Below, piece after piece: positions 1 through 5,272 of a DNA stretch of 5,272 nt; the first letter of the stretch is position 1, and every line of letters begins with the position of its first letter. Under the pieces are notes generated by a model that was not told the origin of the DNA, did no database searches, and saw only the letters and a program-made list of their open reading frames with translations. The position numbers were made by a program, and so were the translations under genes. The DNA lies in assembly GCA_016191985.1 (NCBI GenBank), contig JACPVB010000073.1:1-5272 (forward strand), given 5' to 3'. Origin of the DNA: Chloroflexota bacterium (lineage in GTDB: Bacteria; Chloroflexota; Anaerolineae; Anaerolineales; Villigracilaceae).

Positions 1-268
1 CCATCGCAACGGTGGCAATGCGGGTGAAGTTCGTCTCTTTGCCTTTCCAGAGGTAGTTCAGGATCACCCAGGAAAGGAAGAAGGCGATGATGCCGAGGCT
101 GGATTTGCCCATGAGAGGGCCGACGGGTTTGTACCAGTTCATCGCTGTCTTTATTGCTTCGCTGGCTTCCACACTAAAGGTGGCGAGGCCGAGCACTGCG
201 GAACCAATTCCACCTGCGAGCAAGGCGGCGGCAACGGGGCCGTTGAGTTTGTTAATCTCAGTAGTCAT
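1..268 (-). CDS. Small membrane protein, 3' end outside window
   Basis: The first 89 residues are visible, starting MTTEINKLNGP; the gene runs off the left edge. There are two hydrophobic segments: residues about 11-31, rich in Gly and Ala, and about 57-74. The loop between them carries a WYKPVGPL motif (45-52), and a basic WKGKE stretch (74-78) follows the second helix. The start is fixed by AAGGAG (plus-strand 277-282) eight bases upstream of the ATG. The gene lies 30 bp downstream of the four-helix membrane gene on the same strand, so the two are probably co-transcribed and their products may form one membrane complex. I do not recognise a named family and assign no function. The coding call is firm because of the Shine-Dalgarno, the amphipathic pattern and the operon spacing. 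Confidence 0.8.
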   Translation of the reverse strand, partial: MTTEINKLNGPVAAALLAGGIGSAVLGLATFSVEASEAIKTAMNWYKPVGPLMGKSSLGIIAFFLSWVILNYLWKGKETNFTRIATVAM

Positions 269-298
269 GAGTTGTACTCCTTTTTAGATGTACCAGGC

Positions 299-826
299 TT
301 AGCGGATCGGGGCGGCTTTGGTGATGAAGGCGCCAAACATGCCAGCGACGGAAGCAGCGAAGAATGCGACGCTGAAGAAGATCATCACCCAGCGGCGGAT
401 TTCGGGCTTCTTAGCCAACGTCGCGCCGTAATATTGCACCACAAAGGCAACCACGGTGGCAGCCATCGGGGAAATGAAGGCAACATGCTCTTTCCATTCC
501 ATGCCGAACTTATGCCAGAAGGCAGTGCTTTCGTTTGCGAGCAACAGGTAGCGGGGGAAGTTCGTCAGGTCAGTGATGCCTTCCGGCGGAGCAGCGCGAT
601 ACCACGGGTAGACGATGTAGGTGCCGCTGATCACCGCCAGCCAGGTCGCGGCGGCCAGCGCCCACAGGAAGATCTGCAGGTATTTGACGTTAGTGTTCGT
701 ACCTTCCGTCGTAAGCCATTCGGATTTCATCATATAAACGCCAACCAGGGCGCCTGCAAAACCGAGCAGGAAGATAAACCCGAAAACCATGCCGTGCACA
801 GTTGTCCAAAGATCATTTGTACTCAT
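299..826 (-). CDS. Four-helix integral membrane protein, possible haem-binding subunit
   Basis: This is a 175-residue protein starting MSTNDLWTTVHG. Predicted membrane segments are at about 10-31, 50-73, 114-134 and 146-169. A polar loop (about 74-113) carries YPWYR (73-77) and a W/H/K/E-rich stretch, FWHKFGMEWKEHVAF (103-117). His11 stands at the start of helix 1 and His114 at the start of helix 3. These helices run in the same direction, so the two histidines lie on the same side of the membrane, a geometry that could ligate one b-type haem; that is inference. The reading frame extends upstream to 880, but the start at 826 is preferred because AAGGAG lies seven bases before it and the upstream extension is polar and unremarkable. 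It heads a probable two-gene operon with the 1-268 gene. I do not recognise the family; a small respiratory or cytochrome-associated membrane subunit is possible but unproven. Confidence 0.82.
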   Translation of the reverse strand: MSTNDLWTTVHGMVFGFIFLLGFAGALVGVYMMKSEWLTTEGTNTNVKYLQIFLWALAAATWLAVISGTYIVYPWYRAAPPEGITDLTNFPRYLLLANESTAFWHKFGMEWKEHVAFISPMAATVVAFVVQYYGATLAKKPEIRRWVMIFFSVAFFAASVAGMFGAFITKAAPIR

Positions 827-833
827 TAGAGTT

Positions 834-839
834 CTCCTT
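834..839 (-). promoter_or_regulatory. Shine-Dalgarno AAGGAG of the four-helix membrane gene
   Basis: AAGGAG on the minus strand, seven bases before the ATG at 826. It decides the start in favour of 826 over the in-frame upstream ATGs at 880 and 862, neither of which I see preceded by a comparable site. Confidence 0.8.
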
Positions 840-898
840 TTTTGATTTGAAGTTGATCTCATTGTAGGACGACCATACATTAAAGCGCAGAGTATCCC

Positions 899-918
899 TA
901 CTCTAATTTGGTAGAGTA
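899..918. promoter_or_regulatory. Perfect inverted repeat, possible operator
   Basis: TACTCTA, six bases (ATTTGG), then TAGAGTA: a perfect 7-bp inverted repeat. It lies about 75-95 bp upstream of the four-helix membrane gene's start codon and about 30 bp past the end of the lipoprotein gene. On the minus strand no T-run follows, which argues against a rho-independent terminator. Position and symmetry fit a regulator-binding site for the membrane-gene operon. No convincing -35/-10 pair could be placed with certainty, so the role is open. Confidence 0.35.
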
Positions 919-950
919 AAGTATGAGGTTAACGGGAAACGGAATGGCGA

Positions 951-2141
951 TCAGGGATGAGAATCGAAGAAATCCAGCACGAGGTGGTCACAATCACTGT
1001 AAAACGCATGTTCGGCGTAGGCCACAAAGAGGCGGTCCTGGATATCGAGACGCGCGGCTTCGGGATACTCCAGCCCAATATGGTTTTCCCATTTCGAAAG
1101 GCGGGGATTATCGATCAGAAAATTATTTTCGTCCAGATAACCTTGCGATTTGAATTCGAAAAAAAGCCGTTCCGAGGCTGCTTCATCCACCCCTTCGATG
1201 TTTACAAAATATAGAGGATACAAAGGCGTTTGGGAATGAACGTTGAAAACAGCATCGACATCTCTTTCGATAAGTTGCTGATATTGGGTAAAAGCTTCCT
1301 GCCTGTCGATAATTGGGTCATGGTCTGCGAGGCACCACATCGTTGGAACCATCGTGGTGTCCATGATATCCTCGTGGCCTGCACCAACCCAGATGGCAGA
1401 TGCCTTCATATTAAGAAAGTAGGATGCCAGGGTAGCGAATCGTCCGCCCTGTGACATGCCCACACCGTAGACGGGTATCTGTGCGGGCATCTGTCCGTTT
1501 GCACGAAAAGCCGTCAGGATCGCTGCAACAGCTTCGAGGTCCGAATTAGAAGCGGGTGGCATGGTCAAGTCCCATTGCTTATGCACGCGGTCATTGCTAT
1601 CAATTGCGATGATGGCATAACCGTCTGCAATTGCATCGTCAAAGAAGTGACGCCGCTCTGCTCCCAGTTCCGACCATTCACGTGCGTCACCGCCGCTGCC
1701 ATGAAAGAAGATGATGACGCCTTTATAGCTTGCCGGAGGAAAATAGGAATAGACATCCCTGCCAGACATGCTGGCATACGAGACGCTCCACACGGGGATT
1801 TGTTTATAAGTGGTTTCGATTTGAATATCCTGGGGTGGCATGATCATCGTAGCGTGCATGGAGCGGATGTCGGGTAGGGGTTCGGTATCCCCTCGCCATG
1901 TGTCAAATGTCCAACCTAAAGGATAGGGGTTCGCCCAGACGTGAACGGTGGAACCTGCCTGATAGAGACCGCTCCCGGAACCGTTAATAACCGTCAGCGT
2001 ATAGCTGGCTGGTGTTGGTGTTGCGGCAACGGATTGACACCCTGCAAGCAGAAACCCTATCCATACGAGGTATTTCCAAAAGAAGCTGGAAAGTCCGAAA
2101 TGACCTGGGGACTGTGTGAATCTGATGAGGCGGTATGTCAT
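951..2141 (-). CDS. Lipoprotein with InlB-like repeat and alpha/beta-hydrolase domain
   Basis: A 396-residue exported esterase-like protein. A hydrophobic segment (20-34) ends in a lipobox, LLAGC, with Cys35 the predicted lipidation site; a Thr/Pro/Ala linker follows (39-46). Residues about 47-113 resemble the divergent InlB B-repeat family: YTLTVINGSGSG, AGSTV, FDTWRGDT, then MPPQDIQIETTYK. The hydrolase domain starts near 117. FFHGSGG (145-151) is the usual strand and oxyanion-hole turn, GMSQGG (228-233) is the nucleophile elbow with Ser230, ADHDP (272-276) supplies a candidate acid (Asp273 or Asp275), and His378 or His386 is the likely catalytic base. The fold recalls esterase/polyhydroxybutyrate-depolymerase-like lipoproteins; the substrate is unknown. 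No clear Shine-Dalgarno precedes the ATG, and no later ATG, GTG or TTG precedes the signal segment. The 19-residue n-region is long and borders kinase debris, so the start is the weakest part of this call. Confidence 0.85.
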   Translation of the reverse strand: MTYRLIRFTQSPGHFGLSSFFWKYLVWIGFLLAGCQSVAATPTPASYTLTVINGSGSGLYQAGSTVHVWANPYPLGWTFDTWRGDTEPLPDIRSMHATMIMPPQDIQIETTYKQIPVWSVSYASMSGRDVYSYFPPASYKGVIIFFHGSGGDAREWSELGAERRHFFDDAIADGYAIIAIDSNDRVHKQWDLTMPPASNSDLEAVAAILTAFRANGQMPAQIPVYGVGMSQGGRFATLASYFLNMKASAIWVGAGHEDIMDTTMVPTMWCLADHDPIIDRQEAFTQYQQLIERDVDAVFNVHSQTPLYPLYFVNIEGVDEAASERLFFEFKSQGYLDENNFLIDNPRLSKWENHIGLEYPEAARLDIQDRLFVAYAEHAFYSDCDHLVLDFFDSHP

Positions 2142-2171
2142 GATTGGTTTTGTGAAATGGTAACTGGAAGC

Positions 2172-2362
2172 CCAGCCACCAACATAAGGATGCGATCTAG
2201 ATTCTTTGCTGATCAGGCCAAGGTGTCTTTTCGCCTTTCCACGCCCAATGTATTTGAATCAAATCCCACGCCATCATCCTCAACAATCAAGATTACGCCC
2301 AGCGGGTTTCGTTCCACGACCAGACTCAAATATGTTGATGTCTCGTGTGTCCTGACTAGGTT
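2172..2362 (-). pseudogene. Remnant of a sensor histidine kinase ATPase domain
   Basis: Reading the minus strand from 2362 gives NLVRTHETSTYLSLVVERN, then VILIVEDDGVGFDSNTLG, ending at a TGA (2213-2215). This matches the end of the HATPase_c domain of NarL-partner (HisKA_3-type) kinases: an N-box-like N..R.H stretch, a beta strand, and the G1 box DDGVGFD. A shift of frame at about 2222 restores LGLISKES and then VGG (to about 2175), matching the family's usual 'GLxxMRERAxxxGG' segment with the Met lost. The N-terminal sensor and dimerisation parts are absent. The piece has no start codon or ribosome site, carries a frameshift, and overlaps the last codons of the aminotransferase gene, so it is a dead fragment. 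The family assignment comes from motif recognition only. Confidence 0.68.
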
Positions 2363-3618
2363 GCCGCAATTTTTATCAAAGCATCCTTTAGCCGTTCCAC
2401 CTCATCCAAGGTATTGTAATGAGCGGCGCCAACCCGTACCATACCGCCATGTTCTTCCACTCCAAGTCGTTCTGATACATTGAGAGCATAGTAATTTCCA
2501 TCCCACACATAAATTCCCTCTTGGGCCAGTTTTTCTGCCACCACACGTGGATGCATATCCTTCAAGCGGAACGAGAATGTGGCAACCCGTTCATCCAGAC
2601 GGCGTACATCGGTTAACCCGTAAAGCCGTAGTCCGGGGACAGATTCGAGGGCAGAAAGAAGTGCTCGTGCCAATTCATATTCGTAAGCATGGATGGCAGT
2701 CATGGCTTTCTTGAGTTCCAGCCGCCTGCCTTGGTATGTTCCTTCTGCCAGCCCTTCAACAAACTCACTTCCGAACTCCTTGCCGATCCATTCAAAATAT
2801 TCGATTGCGCCAAGGACGCCGGCAATGCCTTCATGGTTTTGTGTGCCGGTTTCAAACTTCCCTGGCAATTTATTGGTTGCAGGGCGCACCTTGTAGGCGT
2901 ATAGTTTCTCCAGCAAGTCACGCTTTCCATACAAAATCCCCGAATGTGTTCCGAAAAATTTATAGGCGGAGGAAATTAGGAAATCACAGTCCAATTTCTG
3001 TACATCAATAGGACCATGAGGAGCATATTGGACAGCATCAATATATACCAGTGTACCGGCATCATGAGCCATATCGATAATCTTCTTGACTGGATTGATC
3101 GTACCCAGGGAGTTTGATGCGTAGCCTATTGCTAAAAGTTTGGGCTTTCGTTCAAGTGCTTTTTGTAAATCGTCCAGCTTGAGAGTGCCTTCTTCAACAT
3201 CAAAATCCACCCAGTTGACCTTTACACCGCGATCCTGGGCAGCTAATACCCAAGGGGTCACGTTAGCATCATGATCCAGACGTGTTACGACGATTTCATC
3301 CCCTTCCCTCCACTCGCGCGAGACCGAGCGGCTGATGTGGAGGGTAATCGTAGTCATGTTATTTCCAAAAACTATTTCTTCCGGAGATACCGCATTATAA
3401 AAATCAGCCATTGCGCGATGCGCCTCGTCCAGAACCGCGTCTGATGCAATGCTCGTTGCGAATGCTCCCTCATGATTGGCGTTGCATTCGATTAAATATT
3501 TATTGATGCGGTCAAGGCTTTGCTTTGCAATTTGAGTCCCGCCGGGGTTGTCAAAAAATACGGCGGGGCGGTTCAGGGATGGGAACTGCTGGCGGATTAA
3601 ATCGAGATTAAGAGGCAT
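2356..3618 (-). CDS. Class-V aminotransferase-fold protein, cysteine desulfurase-like (VC1184/TIGR01976 type)
   Basis: A 420-residue PLP-dependent enzyme, full length for the group. Visible marks are FFDNPGGTQ near the N-terminus (21-29), typical of the VC1184 clade; His116 in RLDHDANV, the expected ring-stacking residue; Asp194 and Gln197 in YIDAVQYAPHG, the cofactor-contacting pair; Lys220 in SSAYKFFGTHSG, the Schiff-base lysine; and Arg395 in MVRVGAAHYNT, the expected carboxylate-binding arginine. Where SufS-type desulfurases carry the catalytic Cys in a Gly-x-x-Cys loop, this protein has DGNYYA (373-378) with no Cys. Persulfide-forming desulfurase activity is therefore doubtful; the clade's function is unknown to me. 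The start is supported by AAAGGAG (plus-strand 3625-3631), six bases upstream. There are no Fe-S assembly genes alongside; it is divergent from the universal stress gene and its stop lies within the kinase remnant. Confidence 0.9.
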   Translation of the reverse strand: MPLNLDLIRQQFPSLNRPAVFFDNPGGTQIAKQSLDRINKYLIECNANHEGAFATSIASDAVLDEAHRAMADFYNAVSPEEIVFGNNMTTITLHISRSVSREWREGDEIVVTRLDHDANVTPWVLAAQDRGVKVNWVDFDVEEGTLKLDDLQKALERKPKLLAIGYASNSLGTINPVKKIIDMAHDAGTLVYIDAVQYAPHGPIDVQKLDCDFLISSAYKFFGTHSGILYGKRDLLEKLYAYKVRPATNKLPGKFETGTQNHEGIAGVLGAIEYFEWIGKEFGSEFVEGLAEGTYQGRRLELKKAMTAIHAYEYELARALLSALESVPGLRLYGLTDVRRLDERVATFSFRLKDMHPRVVAEKLAQEGIYVWDGNYYALNVSERLGVEEHGGMVRVGAAHYNTLDEVERLKDALIKIAAT

Positions 3619-3655
3619 GTATAGCTCCTTTAATAAAAATCAGACATGAGGGTTG

Positions 3656-3661
3656 TATACT
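3656..3661 (+). promoter_or_regulatory. Possible -10 box for the universal stress gene
   Basis: TATACT, 31 bases before the ATG at 3693, within the 74-bp gap shared with the divergent aminotransferase gene. No good -35 is found 16-18 bases upstream (that region is A/T-rich). On the opposite strand TACAAT (3670-3665) could serve the aminotransferase gene, again without a -35. Promoters for both genes must lie in or near this gap, but the exact sites are weakly supported. Confidence 0.3.
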
Positions 3662-3680
3662 GAAATTGTACCCCACAGAA

Positions 3681-3687
3681 AAAGGAG
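3681..3687 (+). promoter_or_regulatory. Shine-Dalgarno AAAGGAG of the universal stress gene
   Basis: AAAGGAG five bases before the ATG at 3693. It decides the start in favour of MFDKILLAVDGS over a start 27 bases further upstream, which would place this site inside the coding region and add nine residues before the family's normal N-terminus. Confidence 0.85.
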
Positions 3688-3692
3688 ACAAC

Positions 3693-4115
3693 ATGTTTGA
3701 CAAAATTCTGTTGGCAGTAGATGGTTCAGATCATGCGCTTCATGCCACGCGGAAAGCCGCCGAACTGGCGCGCGCTGTAAAACCCGAGGAACTGCGCATT
3801 GTCGTTGCGTACGACCCAATCCCTTTGTATCTTGGTGAACCAAATTTACAGATCGCCATCACCAACCGCAAAGGCGAAGCGGAGGCGATCCTGGCGGCTG
3901 CGATAAAGGAAGTGGGGAAGGTGCCGTGTGAAATCCACACTGAGATCATCGAAGGTGATAACGCTTCGGCGATCATCGAAGTTGCAACCACGCGTGGGAG
4001 CGATCTCATTGTGATGGGGTCACGCGGCCTCGGCAGACTGGCCGGCCTGTTGATCGGAAGCACAAGCCAAAAAGTTGTGGCCCATGCGCCTTGTCCGGTT
4101 TTGATCGTTCGGTAG
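3693..4115 (+). CDS. Universal stress protein, single Usp domain, ATP-binding type
   Basis: A 140-residue cytoplasmic protein of normal length for a single-domain Usp. It begins FDKILLAVDGSDHA, the family's first strand with the nucleotide-contacting Asp10, and ends CPVLIVR, the usual last strand. The motif GSRGLGRLAGLLIGS fits Gly-x2-Gly-x9-Gly-Ser (Gly109, Gly112, Gly122, Ser123), which marks ATP-binding members such as MJ0577 as opposed to non-binding UspA types. These proteins dimerise and aid survival under starvation, redox or energy stress; the specific role here is not visible. It is transcribed divergently from the aminotransferase gene and converges on mobA, with only 3 bp between the stop codons, leaving no room for a separate terminator. 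Confidence 0.95.
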   Translation: MFDKILLAVDGSDHALHATRKAAELARAVKPEELRIVVAYDPIPLYLGEPNLQIAITNRKGEAEAILAAAIKEVGKVPCEIHTEIIEGDNASAIIEVATTRGSDLIVMGSRGLGRLAGLLIGSTSQKVVAHAPCPVLIVR

Positions 4116-4118
4116 CTA

Positions 4119-4718
4119 TCAGTCTGGTAATTGGGCGCGCTGTTCTGCTTCCGAAAATTCTTCGGGAGTATTGAGATTCCAAAAACACAAACCCGATGGA
4201 TCGAAGGCTCTGACTTCATCGGGCGATAATATTTTTACTTTTACCTGCGGAAACCAGGCGATGACCTTCCATTGGTCTGCGTCAATTGCAGCTTCAATTG
4301 CGGGGAGACAGGTCTCACGGCGATACAAGGCATGGAACGGTTCGTATCCTTCGTCCGTTTTTGCAATGACCACATCCGCCTCTTCCCTGACCATGAGCCT
4401 GTGTGCGCTTTCAAAGAAATTTTTACTCGCGAAGGGCATATCGCAGGCAGCCACAGCTACGAACGGATGCGAAGCGGAAGCGATGGCAGTGTAGAGTCCG
4501 CCCAGGGCGCCGCGCCCAGGCTTGAGGTCCGTGACGAGGCGCAGATTAATGAATCCATATTCAGCGGGGCGATTCGTCGTTACAATCATTTCGTCGGCAA
4601 TCGGAGCGAGTCTTTCGACCACGCGTTGAATGAGCGGCCGCCCTAAAAATGGTTTGAGCGCCTTATCCTCGCCCATGCGGGAAGATGCCCCGCCTGCCTG
4701 GATGACAATGGTTAACAT
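4119..4718 (-). CDS. mobA: Molybdenum cofactor guanylyltransferase MobA
   Basis: A 199-residue cytoplasmic nucleotidyltransferase, usual length. It transfers GMP from GTP to molybdenum-molybdopterin, giving the guanine-dinucleotide form used by DMSO-reductase-family enzymes. Motifs in order: QAGGASSRMGEDK (7-19), the GTP-binding loop with Arg14 and Lys19; VTDLKPGRGALGGLYTA (62-78), corresponding to the family's TD..pG.GPL.G segment, with Ala71 where Pro is usual; AACDMPF (90-96), with Asp93 the expected Mg ligand; EPFHALY; and WNLNTPEEF (180-188), the diagnostic NxNTPE ending. The related CTP-using MocA is the main alternative, but the NxNTP ending favours MobA. No Shine-Dalgarno precedes the ATG; instead a TATAAT lies six bases upstream, suggesting a leaderless message. 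No molybdoenzyme or other moa/moe gene is in the window. Confidence 0.92.
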   Translation of the reverse strand: MLTIVIQAGGASSRMGEDKALKPFLGRPLIQRVVERLAPIADEMIVTTNRPAEYGFINLRLVTDLKPGRGALGGLYTAIASASHPFVAVAACDMPFASKNFFESAHRLMVREEADVVIAKTDEGYEPFHALYRRETCLPAIEAAIDADQWKVIAWFPQVKVKILSPDEVRAFDPSGLCFWNLNTPEEFSEAEQRAQLPD

Positions 4719-4724
4719 AGGCTG

Positions 4725-4730
4725 ATTATA
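4725..4730 (-). promoter_or_regulatory. Consensus -10 box of mobA, predicting a leaderless mRNA
   Basis: TATAAT on the minus strand, with six bases between it and the mobA ATG at 4718. Transcription starting six or seven bases after the box would begin at or next to the start codon, and no Shine-Dalgarno exists in the gap. No TTGACA-like -35 is found at 16-18 bases; that position is occupied by the perfect palindrome at 4740-4755. Confidence 0.5.
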
Positions 4731-4734
4731 AACA

Positions 4735-4787
4735 GTACTGCGAGATTAATCTCGCAAAGCGCGACATCGCAAGGAGTGTCGCAGTAC
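4735..4787. repeat. Nested inverted-repeat element between mobA and amrS
   Basis: The outer arms GTACTGCGA (4735-4743) and TCGCAGTAC (4779-4787) are a perfect 9-bp inverted pair. Inside them lie a 16-bp palindrome (4740-4755) and a hairpin with stem GCGACA/TGTCGC (4761-4766 and 4777-4782) whose loop contains AAGGAG. The arms share bases with the inner structures, so the DNA or RNA could switch between one long-range stem and two local hairpins. This architecture resembles small dispersed intergenic repeats (REP or MITE-like), but one copy cannot show dispersal. A regulatory role for the divergent mobA and amrS genes is the alternative. Confidence 0.55.
4740..4755. promoter_or_regulatory. Perfect 16-bp palindrome, possible operator
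   Basis: GCGAGATTAATCTCGC is fully self-complementary. It covers roughly -22 to -37 relative to the predicted mobA transcription start, where a bound regulator would meet RNA polymerase. It may instead simply be part of the larger repeat element. Confidence 0.4.
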
Positions 4788-4796
4788 AGGATTAAT

Positions 4797-5272
4797 ATGT
4801 CCACGCTTACAAATATCCTGGATGGTTTAACGGTTGAAGGCGAGTTGTATGAAAAGCTCGAAGATAACTCGCTGCGTTGTTTCGCGTGCGGACATCGCTG
4901 CCTGATTCGTGAAGGCAAGCGCGGAATTTGCCAGGTGCGGTTTAACAAAGGCGGAAAATTATTTGTGCCGCACGGTTATGTGGCTGCACTGCAAAGCGAC
5001 CCCATCGAAAAGAAACCATTTTCACACGTGATGCCCGGCACCAATGCCCTGACGTTTGGGATGTTGGGATGCGATTACCATTGTAGTTATTGCCAGAACT
5101 GGCTGACCTCGCAAGCCATGCGCGACCCGGACTCGGATGTTTCAGCGCAGCTCGTCCGCAAGATGACGCCGCGAAAAATGGTTGACCTTGCGCAAAGCAC
5201 AAATGCCTCAGTGGTGGTCTCTTCTTATAACGAACCGCTGATCACGAGTGAGTGGGCGCTTGAGATTTTCAA
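4797..5272 (+). CDS. amrS: AmmeMemoRadiSam system radical SAM enzyme, 3' end outside window
   Basis: The first 158 residues are visible. An N-terminal zinc-finger-like cluster RCFACGHRCLIREGKRGIC (27-45, Cys28, 31, 35, 45) precedes the radical SAM cysteine motif CDYHCSYCQNW (92-102, Cys92, 96, 99 as CxxxCxxC), which binds the 4Fe-4S cluster that cleaves S-adenosylmethionine. SYNEPLITSEW (143-153) is another family mark. This order matches the former 'PflA-like' proteins now grouped with AMMECR1 and Memo homologues as the AmmeMemoRadiSam system, whose reaction is not established as far as I know. The partner genes would lie beyond the right edge. The start at 4797 gives the usual short leader before the cysteines; it has only a weak AGG (4788-4790) upstream. 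The gene is divergent from mobA across 78 bp. Confidence 0.9.
   Translation, partial: MSTLTNILDGLTVEGELYEKLEDNSLRCFACGHRCLIREGKRGICQVRFNKGGKLFVPHGYVAALQSDPIEKKPFSHVMPGTNALTFGMLGCDYHCSYCQNWLTSQAMRDPDSDVSAQLVRKMTPRKMVDLAQSTNASVVVSSYNEPLITSEWALEIF

Noticed and set aside
272..829. Plus-strand open frame of 185 codons opposite the four-helix membrane gene
   Set aside because: It mirrors a gene with clear membrane segments and a ribosome site. Its own product is rich in H, R, E and G with no domain pattern, as expected of an antisense shadow.
827..880. N-terminal extension of the four-helix membrane protein to an ATG at 880
   Set aside because: The strong AAGGAG seven bases before 826 lies inside this extension, and the extra 18 residues are polar and not membrane-like.
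899..918. Rho-independent terminator for the lipoprotein gene
   Set aside because: The stem is AT-rich and short, and no run of T follows it on the minus strand.
1941..2483. Plus-strand open frame of 180 codons across the lipoprotein/aminotransferase gap
   Set aside because: It spans the antisense of two genes and of the kinase remnant, and shows no recognisable motif or ribosome site.
4771..4776. AAGGAG as the ribosome site of amrS
   Set aside because: It lies 20 bases before the ATG, too far for normal initiation, and sits in the loop of a hairpin in the repeat element. The weak AGG at 4788-4790 is better placed.
1..5272. CRISPR array, tRNA, rRNA, insertion sequence or phage genes
   Set aside because: No regularly spaced repeats, cloverleaf, rRNA-like segment, transposase or integrase motif was seen.

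Overview
The window reads as ordinary chromosomal DNA of moderate GC content from an environmental bacterium. A member of the Chloroflexota (Anaerolineae type) is my best guess. The basis is the gene mix: a TIGR01976-type aminotransferase, an AmmeMemoRadiSam radical SAM gene, a single-domain universal stress protein, and a Thr/Pro-linked lipoprotein with an InlB-like repeat. This is inference; there is no rRNA or other phylogenetic marker in the window.

Layout. Bases 1-826 (minus strand) hold two small membrane-protein genes in tandem, 30 bp apart and each with a strong Shine-Dalgarno; the downstream one leaves the window. Their upstream region (827-950) contains a perfect 7-bp inverted repeat. 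Bases 951-2141 (minus) encode a lipoprotein with an InlB-like repeat domain and an alpha/beta-hydrolase domain. Bases 2172-2362 (minus) hold a decayed C-terminal piece of a sensor histidine kinase, still recognisable by its G1 box. Bases 2356-3618 (minus) encode a class-V aminotransferase-fold protein of the 'cysteine desulfurase-like' type without the catalytic cysteine. A 74-bp divergent gap follows. Bases 3693-4115 (plus) encode a universal stress protein with the ATP-binding glycine motif, and 4119-4718 (minus) encode MobA, molybdenum cofactor guanylyltransferase. These two converge with only 3 bp between them. Bases 4719-4796 separate divergent mobA and amrS. This gap holds a nested inverted-repeat element and a consensus -10 box so close to the mobA start that its mRNA may be leaderless. 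From 4797 to the end (plus) is the first part of the radical SAM enzyme of the AmmeMemoRadiSam system.

No shared pathway ties these genes together: orientation flips several times, and only the two membrane genes look like an operon. MobA implies that the cell makes molybdopterin-guanine-dinucleotide enzymes. No stretch above 300 bp lacks a gene; the largest gap, 2142-2355, is mostly the kinase remnant. The points most worth a second look are the kinase remnant, whose shifted frame runs open into the lipoprotein gene, the nested palindromes between mobA and amrS, and the unrecognised membrane pair with histidines placed where they could bind haem.
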